Assembly (NCBI RefSeq): GCF_020707265.1
Contig: NZ_JAJFEQ010000013.1
Coordinates: 62,001 to 126,000, forward strand
DNA from: Massilia sp. IC2-477
Lineage (GTDB): Bacteria > Pseudomonadota > Gammaproteobacteria > Burkholderiales > Burkholderiaceae_D
Reading direction: 5' to 3'
Length of the DNA: 64,000 nt
Shown one piece after another: positions 28,410 through 38,072 of this stretch (position 1 is its first letter; the number at the start of each line of letters is the position of its first letter). A program made the translations under genes and the position numbers. The notes below the pieces were generated by a model. The model saw only the letters and a program-made list of their open reading frames with translations. It was not told the origin of the DNA and did no database searches.

Positions 28410-29159
28410 TTATTGCGCGAGGAACAGGAACACGGTCGGCTTCTTGTGGAAATCAGGCGCCTTCCCAGCCGCCAGTGCCGCCTTCCACTTTGCAGCAGTC
28501 ATCGTCCTGACCGACTCGCTCGCCAGCGACAAATCCGTCGCCACGCAAATCAGGGTCCCCGGCTGGCACGCTGCCACGAGCGCCTCCAGCATTTGCCCGT
28601 TCCGGTACGGCGTCTCTATCAGGAGCTGCGTCTGCTTCTCGCTGCGCGAGCGCCCCTCGAGCTGCTGGATCCGCTTGCTGCGCTGCCCCGCGTCCGTCGG
28701 CAGGTAGCCATTGAAGGCAAAACTCTGGCCGTTCAGGCCGCTCGCCATGACCGCCAGCAGCAGCGAGGACGGCCCCACCAGCGGGCGCACGGCGATCCCA
28801 TGCTGGTGGGCGAGGCGCACCAGGTCGGCGCCAGGGTCGGCCACTGCCGGCACCCCGGCTTCCGACACCAGCCCCGCATCGCGTCCCGCCAGCAGCGGCG
28901 CCAGCAATTGGGCGAGGGCGGCCGGTGGCGTGTTGACGTTGAGTTCCGCGATCTCGATCTCCTGCAGCGGTTTTGCCAGCGGATGGTCGATGGCAATCAA
29001 CTTCAGGAAGGCGCGCGCCGTCTTGGCGTTCTCGGCGACGAAATAATCGAGTTTCGAGGTCAGTGCCTGGACCTGCGTCGGCAGCAGGGCGGACAGGGCG
29101 TTTGGCGCGGCGTCGACGGGGCCAAGGGTATTCGGAATCAGGTAAAGAGTGCCAGGCAT
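28410..29159 (-). CDS. RsmI-like tetrapyrrole-methylase family methyltransferase
   Basis: A 249-residue SAM-dependent methyltransferase of the tetrapyrrole methylase fold, related to RsmI (16S rRNA C1402 2'-O-methyltransferase). It has LYLIPNTLG near the N-terminus, GLVSEAGVPAVADPGADLV in place of the RsmI DAGTPxISDPG loop, and VRPLVGPSSLLLAVMASGLNG. It is shorter than RsmI (about 285 residues) and begins with LIPNTLG rather than the RsmI VATPIGN, so it is a paralogue of undefined target. It ends next to the REP pair and lies 20 bases downstream of the maf-like gene on the same strand. Confidence 0.8.
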   Translation of the reverse strand: MPGTLYLIPNTLGPVDAAPNALSALLPTQVQALTSKLDYFVAENAKTARAFLKLIAIDHPLAKPLQEIEIAELNVNTPPAALAQLLAPLLAGRDAGLVSEAGVPAVADPGADLVRLAHQHGIAVRPLVGPSSLLLAVMASGLNGQSFAFNGYLPTDAGQRSKRIQQLEGRSRSEKQTQLLIETPYRNGQMLEALVAACQPGTLICVATDLSLASESVRTMTAAKWKAALAAGKAPDFHKKPTVFLFLAQ

Positions 29160-29179
29160 CGTTCAGAAAATAAAAGGTG

Positions 29180-29794
29180 TTACACGCCGAAGAAGGGAAG
29201 GCCGGCGCGGCGCAGCATGCCGGTCAGGGCGATCAGGGGCAGGCCGGTGAGGGCGGTCGGGTCGCTCGACTCGATCCTTTCGAGCAGGGCAATGCCCAGG
29301 CCCTCGTTCTTGGCGCTGCCGGCGCAGTCGTAAGGCTGCTCGATGCGCAGGTAGGCGTCCAGCTCGGCGTCCGGCAGGTCGCGGAAGTCGACGAAGACCT
29401 GCACATTCTCGACCTGGGCCGCCTGGCTTGGGTCGGCTTCGCGGCTGTCCCACAGGCACAGTGCCGTATGGAAGACCACGCGCCGTCCGCGCATCAGCTG
29501 GAGCTGGGCTAGCGCGCGCGCATGGTCGCCCGGCTTACCGATCTGCATGCCGTCGAGCGTGGCGACCTGGTCCGAGCCGATCACCAGCGCGCCGGGCGCC
29601 CGCGCCGCCACCGCGGCCGCCTTGTCGCGCGCCAGGCGCAGGGCGGTGTCCTGCGGCGCCTCGCCCGGCTGCGGCGTTTCGTCGATATCAGGTGCGATCG
29701 CTTCGAAGGGCAGTTGCAGGCGCGACAGCAGCTCGCGGCGGTAGGCGGAACTTGAGGCCAAAATGAGGCGCGGTGGCGTGGAACTTGGTATCAT
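29180..29794 (-). CDS. Maf-type nucleotide pyrophosphatase (YceF-like)
   Basis: House-cleaning enzyme hydrolysing modified nucleoside triphosphates; the YceF branch acts on 7-methyl-GTP. The 204-residue protein has LILASSSAYRRELLSRL at the start (phosphate-binding), DIDETP, the catalytic-base region VIGSDQVATLDG, KP and the C-terminal SDPTALTGLPLIALTGMLR. Its position beside divergently transcribed yceD-rpmF-plsX is the classical Gram-negative arrangement, which supports YceF rather than YhdE. Start ATG at 29794. The 185 bases to yceD must hold divergent promoters. Confidence 0.9.
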   Translation of the reverse strand: MIPSSTPPRLILASSSAYRRELLSRLQLPFEAIAPDIDETPQPGEAPQDTALRLARDKAAAVAARAPGALVIGSDQVATLDGMQIGKPGDHARALAQLQLMRGRRVVFHTALCLWDSREADPSQAAQVENVQVFVDFRDLPDAELDAYLRIEQPYDCAGSAKNEGLGIALLERIESSDPTALTGLPLIALTGMLRRAGLPFFGV

Positions 29795-29979
29795 TGCGGT
29801 CTGTCGAATGGAAAAACTATAAGACGAGCTTATAGATCATATATCTCCGGCAAGTAAACCTGATAAATCCAACACATCGGTTATTGCGAACAACGCGGAG
29901 GGGTCAAAAACGACGTAAGTCTTTGACTCTGCGGGGAGAAGCCTGTTATTATCGCAGGTTTTCCGGGGAAGTTTTCCAA

Positions 29980-30477
29980 ATGAGCGCTTTTGTCATTGAC
30001 GCCTTCGAGTTTTGCCGGAATAGCGGACACCGCGAGGGCGTGACGCCCGTGGCCGAGATGACCCGTCTGGCAGCCGATTGCGCCGACAAGTCTGGCGAGA
30101 TTCGCTGGTCGATCGACGGCGGCCTGACCAAGCAGGGATATCCATCGATGACCCTGGCGGTCGCCGGTCCCGTGAAGCTGGTGTGCCAGCGCTGCCTGAC
30201 GGCCCTTGACTACGAAATCGATTCGTCCACCATGCTGGTGCTCGGCAAGGACGATGAAGATGCGGACGGGATCGAGGAAGTCCTCGACGACGAGAGCATC
30301 GACGTGATCGTCGGCAGCCACGAATGCGATATTCGCCAGCTGCTGGAAGATGAAGCCCTGCTGGCCCTGCCGCAGGCACCGAAACACGAGGTATGTCCGG
30401 ACACCAAGCTGCTGGACGCCCTGAAGACCGAAAAGGTCTCGCCGTTCGCGGCACTGAAAAACCTCAAGTCCGAATAA
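29980..30477 (+). CDS. yceD: YceD/DUF177 protein (23S rRNA accumulation protein)
   Basis: A 165-residue acidic protein of the DUF177 family, linked in E. coli and plants to 23S rRNA accumulation and co-conserved with rpmF. It contains the family CxxC-like segment LVCQRCLTALDYEID (about 68-82) and the acidic region (DDEDADGIEEVLDDESIDVI), and ends PFAALKNLK. I chose ATG 29980 (MSAFVIDAFEF) over an in-frame upstream ATG at 29884 because the family begins there. rpmF follows 234 bases downstream, a longer gap than usual, so rpmF may have an extra promoter. Confidence 0.88.
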   Translation: MSAFVIDAFEFCRNSGHREGVTPVAEMTRLAADCADKSGEIRWSIDGGLTKQGYPSMTLAVAGPVKLVCQRCLTALDYEIDSSTMLVLGKDDEDADGIEEVLDDESIDVIVGSHECDIRQLLEDEALLALPQAPKHEVCPDTKLLDALKTEKVSPFAALKNLKSE

Positions 30478-30711
30478 AGCAGTAGAACGAATTAGTAGTA
30501 CCGCAGAGCAGTAATGCAATGCGCCGCAGTACGACTGAAAGAACGTGTCAAACGCGTGCAGTAGTCGAGTATGGCAGTAGGCAGTTGATGTAGGCAGCGT
30601 TAAAACATGTCGGCAATGGATGAACAAGAAATTGCCGCTGGGATACTCGATCTGCATGAATTTGCAAGTCGAATGTGTTAGAATTTTAGAACTTATGTAT
30701 TAGGAGTCATC

Positions 30712-30894
30712 ATGGCAGTTCAGCAGAATAAGAAGTCCCCGTCGAAGCGCGGCATGCACCGTTCGCACGATTTCCTGACCGCACCGAACCTGGCAGTCGA
30801 GCCGACCACCGGCGAAACCCACCTGCGTCACCACATCAGCCCGAACGGTTTCTACCGTGGCCGTAAAGTCCTGAAGACCAAGAACGACGAGTAA
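30712..30894 (+). CDS. rpmF: 50S ribosomal protein L32
   Basis: A 60-residue ribosomal protein starting MAVQQNKKSPSKRGMHRSHD, which is the conserved L32 N-terminus. The cysteine pairs found in zinc-binding L32 are absent (the C-terminal part reads ETHLRHHISPNGFYRGRKVL), so this is the C-minus, zinc-independent form common in proteobacteria. A strong AGGAG (30703-30707) precedes ATG 30712. The promoter probably lies in the A/T-rich stretch near 30660-30700 (TTAGAATTTTAGAAC). Confidence 0.97.
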   Translation: MAVQQNKKSPSKRGMHRSHDFLTAPNLAVEPTTGETHLRHHISPNGFYRGRKVLKTKNDE

Positions 30895-30920
30895 TCGACG
30901 TCTTGTCCTTTAGTACCATG

Positions 30921-30966
30921 AAAGCGGTGCAACGTATGTTTTCTGCGTGGCGCCGCTTTTTCTTTT
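30921..30966 (+). terminator. Probable terminator or attenuator between rpmF and plsX
   Basis: AAAGCGG (30921-30927) pairs with CCGCTTT (30953-30959), with further pairing inside, followed by TTTCTTTT. It would end or reduce transcription from rpmF before plsX. Confidence 0.6.
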
Positions 30967-31091
30967 CCGTTTTCAGCGGCTGCAACAACTTTGCAATCCG
31001 TCATTTTGAATTGCGCGGACAGCGGCTGGCCATGCGCCACGCCCCATCCCATCCTGCCGCCCGCATTGCGTGAGCCGGCATCCCCCGACAA

Positions 31092-32117
31092 ATGACAATC
31101 ACAATTTCTATTGACTGTATGGGCGGCGACCACGGCCCCTCAGTTACCATTCCAGCAGCCATCTCGTTTCTAAAAAAACAAGCTGACGTCCATCTGATCC
31201 TGGTGGGCCTGGAAGACGTCGTGCGTGCCGAGCTCAAGAAGCATGGCGCCGAGTCGCACTCCCGCATCACCGTCAAGCACGCCACCGAGGTCGTCACCAT
31301 GGACGACCCGCTGGAAATCGCCCTGCGCAAGAAGAAGGATTCATCCATGCGCGTGGCAATCGAGCTGGTCAAGGACGGCAGCGCCAACGCCAGCGTCTCG
31401 GCCGGCAATACCGGCGCCCTGATGGCCGTCTCGCGCTACGTGCTCAAGACCATGGCCGGCGTCGACCGCCCGGCGATCTGCTCGATCATGCCGAACCAGA
31501 AGGGCGGCCCGACCTACATGCTCGACCTGGGCGCCAATGTGGACTGCGAGCCGCACCACCTGCACCAGTTCGCCATCATGGGTTCGGTGCTGTGCGCAAC
31601 CATGGAAAATATCCCGCGTCCGACCATCGGCCTGCTCAACGTCGGAACTGAAGAGATCAAGGGCAACGATGTGGTCAAGGCCACCGGAGCACTGCTCAAG
31701 GCCGACCACGAGCGCGGCAAGCTGAATTTCTTCGGCAATGTCGAAGGCAACGATATCTTCAAAGGCACGGTCGACGTGGTCGTGTGCGACGGTTTCGTCG
31801 GCAACGTCACCCTCAAGGCGATCGAAGGCGTGTCGCGCTTCTTCAAATCCGTATTCACTGAGAACTGGATCTCGACGCTAGGTGCGCTGCTGGCCCGGAA
31901 GTCGCTCAAGAAGTTGAATCCGGAACGCTACAACGGCGCCAGCCTGCTCGGTCTGAAAGGCCTGGTATTCAAGAGCCATGGCGGCGCCAACGCCTTTGCC
32001 TTCGAATGGGCGCTCAAGCGCGCCTATGACGCAGCCAAATACGATCTACAAGAGCAGCTGTCGGCGCTGATCGCCGAACTGATGCCGACCCCGCCCGACG
32101 TCCAACGCCAGGCGTAA
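31092..32117 (+). CDS. plsX: Phosphate acyltransferase PlsX
   Basis: Converts acyl-ACP to acyl-phosphate for phosphatidic acid synthesis, linking fatty acid and phospholipid pathways. The 341-residue protein has the N-terminal ISIDCMGGDHGPSVTIPAA, SAGNTGALMA, RPAICSIMPN and the dimer-membrane region KSLKKLNPERYNGASLLG with the GLVFKSHGGAN C-terminal motif. It stands at the head of the fab cluster in the order plsX-fabH-fabD-fabG-acpP-fabF, the usual proteobacterial layout. fabH follows after 25 bases. Confidence 0.97.
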   Translation: MTITISIDCMGGDHGPSVTIPAAISFLKKQADVHLILVGLEDVVRAELKKHGAESHSRITVKHATEVVTMDDPLEIALRKKKDSSMRVAIELVKDGSANASVSAGNTGALMAVSRYVLKTMAGVDRPAICSIMPNQKGGPTYMLDLGANVDCEPHHLHQFAIMGSVLCATMENIPRPTIGLLNVGTEEIKGNDVVKATGALLKADHERGKLNFFGNVEGNDIFKGTVDVVVCDGFVGNVTLKAIEGVSRFFKSVFTENWISTLGALLARKSLKKLNPERYNGASLLGLKGLVFKSHGGANAFAFEWALKRAYDAAKYDLQEQLSALIAELMPTPPDVQRQA

Positions 32118-32142
32118 ATCACAATAGCAGGATGGTGGAGAG

Positions 32143-33129
32143 ATGACTGTCTACAGCAGAATCACCGGTACCGGCAGCTACCTGCCGGCCAAGCGCGTGA
32201 CCAACGAGGAACTCGCGGCCCAGCTGGCCGGGCAGGGCATCGAGACCTCCGACGAATGGATCGTGACCCGCAGCGGCATTTCGAGCCGCCACTACGCGGC
32301 CGCTGACGAAAACGCTTCCGACCTGGCCGTCAACGCCGCCCGCAAGGCCATCGAAGCGGCCGGCAAGACCCCGGGCGAGATCGACCTGGTCATCGTCGCC
32401 AGTTCCACCCCCGATTTCCACGGCAGCTTCCCCAGCACCGCCTGCATCGTGCAGCAGAAGCTCGGCATGGCCAACAACAGCGCCGCGTTCGACGTGCAGG
32501 CGGTGTGCAGCGGCTTCGTGTATGCGATGTCGACCGCCGACGCCTTCATCCGCGCCGGTGTCTATAAAAGCGTGCTGGTGATCGGTGCCGAAGTGTTCTC
32601 GCGCATCCTCGACTTCACCGACCGCACCACCTGCGTGCTGTTTGGCGACGGCGCCGGCGCCGTGGTGATGGAAGCATCAAGCGAGCCGGGCGTGCTGGCC
32701 ACCAAGCTGCATGCCGACGGCAGCCAGTCGCACATCCTGTCGATCCCGGGCAACCTGGCTGGCGGCGCCGTGGCCGGCAGCGGCTTCCTGTACATGGACG
32801 GCCCGGCGGTGTTCAAGCTGGCCGTCACCGTGCTGGAAGAAGTCGCCAAGGAAGCGCTCGAGCACGCCAAGATGCAGCCGTCCGACATCGACTGGCTGAT
32901 CCCGCACCAGGCCAACCTGCGCATCATGAAGGGCACGGCCAAGAAGCTGGACCTGCCGATGGAAAAGATGGTCGTCACCGTCGACCAGCACGGCAACACC
33001 TCGGCCGCCTCGATCCCGCTGGCGCTGGACGCCGCGGTGCGCGACGGCCGTATCAAGAAGGGTGACAATGTGCTGATGGAAGGCGTCGGCGGCGGCTTCA
33101 CCTGGGGCGCCGTGCTCGCCCGAATGTAA
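32143..33129 (+). CDS. fabH: 3-oxoacyl-ACP synthase III
   Basis: Starts fatty acid synthesis by condensing acetyl-CoA with malonyl-ACP. The 328-residue enzyme has the Cys-His-Asn triad: Cys122 in FDVQAVCSGF, His in IPHQANLRI, and Asn in DQHGNTSAAS. Other landmarks are TRSGISSRHYA and GVGGGFTWGAVLARM at the end. ATG 32143 follows GGTGGAGAG. It is downstream of plsX, probably in one transcript, while a repeat element separates it from fabD. Confidence 0.97.
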   Translation: MTVYSRITGTGSYLPAKRVTNEELAAQLAGQGIETSDEWIVTRSGISSRHYAAADENASDLAVNAARKAIEAAGKTPGEIDLVIVASSTPDFHGSFPSTACIVQQKLGMANNSAAFDVQAVCSGFVYAMSTADAFIRAGVYKSVLVIGAEVFSRILDFTDRTTCVLFGDGAGAVVMEASSEPGVLATKLHADGSQSHILSIPGNLAGGAVAGSGFLYMDGPAVFKLAVTVLEEVAKEALEHAKMQPSDIDWLIPHQANLRIMKGTAKKLDLPMEKMVVTVDQHGNTSAASIPLALDAAVRDGRIKKGDNVLMEGVGGGFTWGAVLARM

Positions 33130-33148
33130 CAGCACAGATATCGTATTT

Positions 33149-33287
33149 GTAGGGTGGGCGGCTCCGCCGCCCACGCGGTGATAGGTACCGGCAAGATCAT
33201 CGCGCCCGACATTTGAACCGATAACAATCACCGCGTGGGCGTTCGTAATTCCGGACATTGCCCGAAATTACCCCGCGCACCCTACGG
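33149..33287. repeat. MITE-like imperfect palindrome between fabH and fabD
   Basis: The element starts GTAGGGTGGGCGGC (33149) and ends GCGCACCCTAC (33285). Inside, a perfect 14-base inverted repeat pairs GCCCACGCGGTGAT (33169-33182) with ATCACCGCGTGGGC (33227-33240), and GTGGGCGGCTCCGCCGCCCAC forms its own hairpin. The terminal inverted repeats and compact size suggest a non-autonomous mobile repeat. Confidence 0.6.
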
Positions 33288-33298
33288 AGAACAATAAA

Positions 33299-34261
33299 AT
33301 GAACAAATTCGCTTTCCTGTTTACGGGCCAGGGCGCCCAGGCCGTCGGCATGCTGAACGGCTTCGCCGGCAACCCGGTCGTCGAGCAGACCGTCGCCGAA
33401 GCATCCGATGCACTCGGCTTCGACCTCGGCAAGCTGATCGCCGAAGGCCCGAAGGAAGACCTCGACCTCACCACCAATACCCAGCCCGTGATGCTGACCG
33501 CCGCGGTCGCCGTGTACCGCGCCTGGATCGCCGCCGGCGGCTTGGCGCCGTCGCTGGTGGCCGGCCACAGCCTGGGCGAATACTCGGCCCTGGTGGCTGC
33601 GGGCGTGATCAAGTTCAAGGACGCGGTGCCGCTGGTGCGCTTCCGCGCCCAGTCGATGCAGGACGCGGTGCCGGTCGGGCAGGGCGGCATGGCCGTCGTG
33701 CTGGGCCTGCAGGCCGAGGACGTGCGCGCCGTCTGCGCGGAAGCCGTCAGCGGGGAAAATGCGGGCGAAGTCGTGGAAGCCGTGAACTTCAACGAGCCGA
33801 CCCAGATCGTGATCGCCGGCCACGCTAGCGCGATCGACCGCGCCTGCGAGATCGCCAAGGCCAAGGGCGCCAAGCGCGCCATGAAGCTGGCCGTGTCGGC
33901 CCCCTTCCACTCGTCCTTGCTCAAGCCGGCCTCGGATCGTTTGCGCGAGTACATGGAAAACATCGAATTCTCCGCGCCGCAGATCGACTTGATCAACAAC
34001 GTCGACGTCGCTATCCTGCACGATCCGGCTGCGATCAAGGACGCCCTCGTGCGCCAGGCGGCCGGTCCGGTGCGCTGGGTCGAGACCATGCAGAAGATGG
34101 CCGCCAGCGGTGTCACCCAGGTGATCGAATGCGCGCCGAGCAAGACCCTGATTGGGATGGCCAAGCGCATTGACCCGGCGCTCGCCGGCGAAGCCCTGGT
34201 CGACCAGGCTGCGCTGGAGCGGGTCCTGGCGTCGCTCGGTGCGGCCGACAGCGCGGCCTGA
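33299..34261 (+). CDS. fabD: Malonyl-CoA:ACP transacylase
   Basis: Transfers malonyl groups from CoA to ACP. The 320-residue protein has FTGQGAQAVGM for the oxyanion hole, the nucleophile Ser in GHSLGEYSALVAAG, the conserved Arg in FRAQSMQDAVP, and His in SAPFHSSLLKP. ATG 33299 follows GGAGAA. It is followed at 33 bases by fabG. The repeat element before it may have separated its promoter control from plsX-fabH. Confidence 0.97.
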   Translation: MNKFAFLFTGQGAQAVGMLNGFAGNPVVEQTVAEASDALGFDLGKLIAEGPKEDLDLTTNTQPVMLTAAVAVYRAWIAAGGLAPSLVAGHSLGEYSALVAAGVIKFKDAVPLVRFRAQSMQDAVPVGQGGMAVVLGLQAEDVRAVCAEAVSGENAGEVVEAVNFNEPTQIVIAGHASAIDRACEIAKAKGAKRAMKLAVSAPFHSSLLKPASDRLREYMENIEFSAPQIDLINNVDVAILHDPAAIKDALVRQAAGPVRWVETMQKMAASGVTQVIECAPSKTLIGMAKRIDPALAGEALVDQAALERVLASLGAADSAA

Positions 34262-34294
34262 AGCACATCAAGCACACCACATAAGAGGAAAAGC

Positions 34295-35032
34295 ATGAAT
34301 CTGGAGAACCAAGTCGCTCTCGTCACCGGCGCTTCGCGCGGCATCGGCAAGGCCATCGCGCTGGAGCTGGCGCGCCAGGGCGCCAAGGTCGTCGGCACCG
34401 CCACCAGCGAATCCGGCGCCGCGGCGATCACCGATTACCTGAAGGAGTTCGGCGGCAAGGGCGTGGTCCTGAACGTCACCGACGCGGCCCAGTGCGCCGC
34501 CGTGGTCGAGGACACGCAAAAAGGCTTCGGCAGCCTGTCTATCCTGGTCAACAACGCCGGCATCACCCAGGACAACCTGGCCATGCGCATGAAGGACGAG
34601 GAGTGGGACAGCGTCATCTCGACCAACCTCACCGCCGTCGGCCGCCTGTCGCGCCTGGTGCTGCGCGGGATGATGAAGGCCAAGCACGGCCGCATCATCA
34701 ACATCACCTCGGTGGTGGGCGCCTCCGGTAATCCGGGCCAGATGAACTATGCCGCCGCCAAGGCCGGCGTGGCCGGCATGACCCGCGCGCTGGCGCGCGA
34801 GATCGGCAGCCGCAACATCACCGTCAACTGCGTCGCCCCGGGCTTCATCGATACCGACATGACCAAGGCGCTGGGCGAAGGCCAGCACGAAGCGCTGCTG
34901 GGCCAGATCCCGCTGGGCCGCCTGGGCCAGCCGGAAGACATCGCCCACGCCGTCGCCTTCCTGGCCGGCCCGACTGCCGCCTATATCACGGGCAGCGAGC
35001 TGCACGTGAATGGCGGCATGTATATGAATTAA
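34295..35032 (+). CDS. fabG: 3-oxoacyl-ACP reductase
   Basis: NADPH-dependent short-chain dehydrogenase that reduces beta-ketoacyl-ACP. The 245-residue protein carries the cofactor motif TGASRGIGKA, NNAGITQDN, the catalytic Ser in ITSVVGASG, and the YxxxK pair in MNYAAAKAG. The C-terminus ITGSELHVNGGMYMN is typical for FabG. ATG 34295 follows AAGAGGAAA. A 169-base gap separates it from acpP, which probably has its own promoter. Confidence 0.97.
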   Translation: MNLENQVALVTGASRGIGKAIALELARQGAKVVGTATSESGAAAITDYLKEFGGKGVVLNVTDAAQCAAVVEDTQKGFGSLSILVNNAGITQDNLAMRMKDEEWDSVISTNLTAVGRLSRLVLRGMMKAKHGRIINITSVVGASGNPGQMNYAAAKAGVAGMTRALAREIGSRNITVNCVAPGFIDTDMTKALGEGQHEALLGQIPLGRLGQPEDIAHAVAFLAGPTAAYITGSELHVNGGMYMN

Positions 35033-35201
35033 CAAGGTAAAATGCCGGGTTTCGACGCTCGCGAAGAAAATCCGGTGTAATCGCCTCTTTTAGCAGTAAT
35101 TTCGGTGGAAATAACCGTTATCGCCGAAAGTAGTTTTTCACCGCGCAAACCTGATAAAATGCGCGCACTTTCCGCAACACATACCTTAATGGAGCCATAA
35201 C

Positions 35202-35441
35202 ATGTCGGATATCGAACAACGCGTTAAAAAAATCGTCGCTGAGCAACTGGGCGTTGCAGAAGCAGACATCAAAATCGAATCCTCGTTCGTTGACGACCTC
35301 GGCGCTGACTCGCTGGACACCGTGGAACTGGTGATGGCACTGGAAGACGAGTTCGAAATGGAAATCCCTGACGAGCAGGCTGAGAAGATCACCACCGTCA
35401 AGCAAGCCATCGACTACGCTACCGCGCACGTCAAGGCCTAA
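35202..35441 (+). CDS. acpP: Acyl carrier protein
   Basis: A 79-residue acidic four-helix carrier. The phosphopantetheine attachment serine lies in DDLGADSLDTVEL (about residue 37), and AcpS, encoded at 47222-47623, would modify it. The protein ends ATAHVKA. ATG 35202 follows TGGAG. Upstream TGATAAAATG (35152-35161) could be the -10 region of a strong separate promoter, as expected for a very abundant protein. Confidence 0.98.
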   Translation: MSDIEQRVKKIVAEQLGVAEADIKIESSFVDDLGADSLDTVELVMALEDEFEMEIPDEQAEKITTVKQAIDYATAHVKA

Positions 35442-35473
35442 GCTGTCGCTTTAAAAGTTTCTGGGAGAATCGC

Positions 35474-36724
<1,251 letters not shown>

Positions 36725-36757
36725 GTTTTTTCATACCGCGGGTCTGAACCAGACCAC

Positions 36758-36784
36758 GCCCATCCCGGTCTAACTGGGATGGGC
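36758..36784 (+). terminator. Strong hairpin after fabF
   Basis: GCCCATCCCGGT (36758-36769) and ACTGGGATGGGC (36773-36784) form a 12-bp stem with a 3-base loop, with one G-U pair. There is no T-run after it, so it may act as a 3' mRNA stabiliser or a Rho-linked end rather than a classical terminator. Confidence 0.55.
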
Positions 36785-36881
36785 GCCTGACAGCCTGGAC
36801 CATTCGGTCCTGCGCATCCCTCCTTGCACCTTCCGCACGGCCCCGGCCAGCGGCGCTCCTTCCTTTCCCTTTTTCGCACCC

Positions 36882-37379
36882 ATGTCGATCGCGGTGACCG
36901 TCGTCATTGCGCCGTCGCGCTGCCTGCGCTGCCTGCTCGCCGGCTTCGGCGCTTCCCTGATCGCGGCCGCCTGCGCCGTGGGCCTCGTCGCGCCCGCAGG
37001 CTACGCCGGCGGGCCGCTTGTGGCGCTGGCGCCGCTGATCGCCGGGCTATGCGTGGCGCATGCGGCGCTGCGTCCTGCAATGGTGCATCGCATTGATATT
37101 TCTGGACCCGGCCAGATACGGCTGACGGTACAACAGGGTGTGCGGCCGGAACGAAGGGCGGCGCTGCCGGCGGTGCTGCTGCCCGGTTCGACACTGTGGC
37201 CGCGGCTGATGCTGCTGCGCCTCGGCACAGGCCGTCGTGCCTCCGGGCGGGCCGCTTGCTGCACCGTGCCTGTGCTCCCCGACAGCCTGGCGCCCGACGC
37301 CTTCCGCGCCCTTGTCGTGGCGCTCGGCGCCGGTGCAGAGACGGCAGACAGGGCGACGCTGGAGCACAAAATACTTTGA
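36882..37379 (+). CDS. YgfX-like inner membrane protein
   Basis: A 165-residue protein with two N-terminal membrane helices (CLLAGFGASLIAAACAVGLV, then GGPLVALAPLIAGLCVAHAA) followed by a cytoplasmic domain with LPAVLLPGSTLWPRLMLLRL and PVLPDSLAPDAFRALVVAL. The two-helix hairpin plus the ...LPDSL...FR.L.V.L ending is the pattern of the YgfX family, small proteins often near rpoE or sdhE. It sits between fabF and rpoE. The assignment is by pattern and moderate. Other start codons are possible. Confidence 0.55.
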   Translation: MSIAVTVVIAPSRCLRCLLAGFGASLIAAACAVGLVAPAGYAGGPLVALAPLIAGLCVAHAALRPAMVHRIDISGPGQIRLTVQQGVRPERRAALPAVLLPGSTLWPRLMLLRLGTGRRASGRAACCTVPVLPDSLAPDAFRALVVALGAGAETADRATLEHKIL

Positions 37380-37404
37380 ACTTATTGCAGCGGACCAACT
37401 CTTA
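37378..37404 (+). promoter_or_regulatory. Candidate sigma-E promoter of rpoE
   Basis: GAACTT (37378-37383), exactly 16 bases, then TCTTA (37400-37404). This matches the RpoE consensus GAACTT-N16-TCTGA in all but one base. It overlaps the stop of the preceding gene and would place the start of transcription near 37410, suggesting autoregulation. Confidence 0.4.
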
Positions 37405-37416
37405 TGGAGGAGGACC

Positions 37417-38043
37417 GTGGCAGCCGATGGGGCAGGGTCCGTGACGACAGAACGCGAGGGTGATCAGGTGTTGGTAGAGCGCGTCCAGGCCGGTGACCGG
37501 GGGGCGTTTGATCTGCTTGTGGCCAAATACCAGCGACGCCTGATGCGTCTGGTGTCGCGTCTCGTACACGACCCGGCCGAAGCGGAAGACGTGGTGCAGG
37601 AGACCTTCATCAAGGCCTTCCGCGCGCTGCGCCACTTCCGCGGCGATTCCGCCTTCTACACCTGGCTGTATCGCATCGGCATCAACACGGCGAAGAATTT
37701 TCTGGTCACACAGGGCCGCCGCGCGCCGACCTCCACCGAGGCCGACGCGGAGCGGGCAGAGGGGTTCGACGACGCAGACAGCTTGCGCGACATAAACACA
37801 CCGGAATCGGTGTTGGCGAGCAAGCAGATTGCCCATACGGTGAACGCGGCGATGGAAGCCCTGCCGCTGGAATTGCGAACGGCTATTGTCCTGCGAGAAA
37901 TAGAAGGATTGAGCTACGAAGAAATCTCCGAGGTGATGGCGTGTCCGATAGGAACCGTTCGCAGCCGGATTTTCCGTGCGCGCGAAGTCATCGCCGAGAA
38001 ATTGCGCCCATTGCTCGATTTCCCGGTTGACAAACGTCGGTAG
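37417..38043 (+). CDS. rpoE: RNA polymerase sigma-E factor
   Basis: Extracytoplasmic-function sigma factor for envelope stress, 208 residues from GTG 37417 or 200 from GTG 37441 (MTTEREGDQ). The first start has an excellent GGAGGAGGA site; the second matches the usual N-terminus of the family and would remain usable if transcription began near 37410. Region 2 reads FDLLVAKYQRRLMRLVSRLV and EDVVQETFIKAFRALRHFRG; region 4 is the helix-turn-helix LSYEEISEVMACPIGTVRSR. It is followed 29 bases later by the anti-sigma gene rseA, then mucD, forming an envelope-stress operon. Confidence 0.93.
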   Translation: MAADGAGSVTTEREGDQVLVERVQAGDRGAFDLLVAKYQRRLMRLVSRLVHDPAEAEDVVQETFIKAFRALRHFRGDSAFYTWLYRIGINTAKNFLVTQGRRAPTSTEADAERAEGFDDADSLRDINTPESVLASKQIAHTVNAAMEALPLELRTAIVLREIEGLSYEEISEVMACPIGTVRSRIFRAREVIAEKLRPLLDFPVDKRR

Positions 38044-38072
38044 GTAGCAGGATCGTACATAGGCAGGACAAA

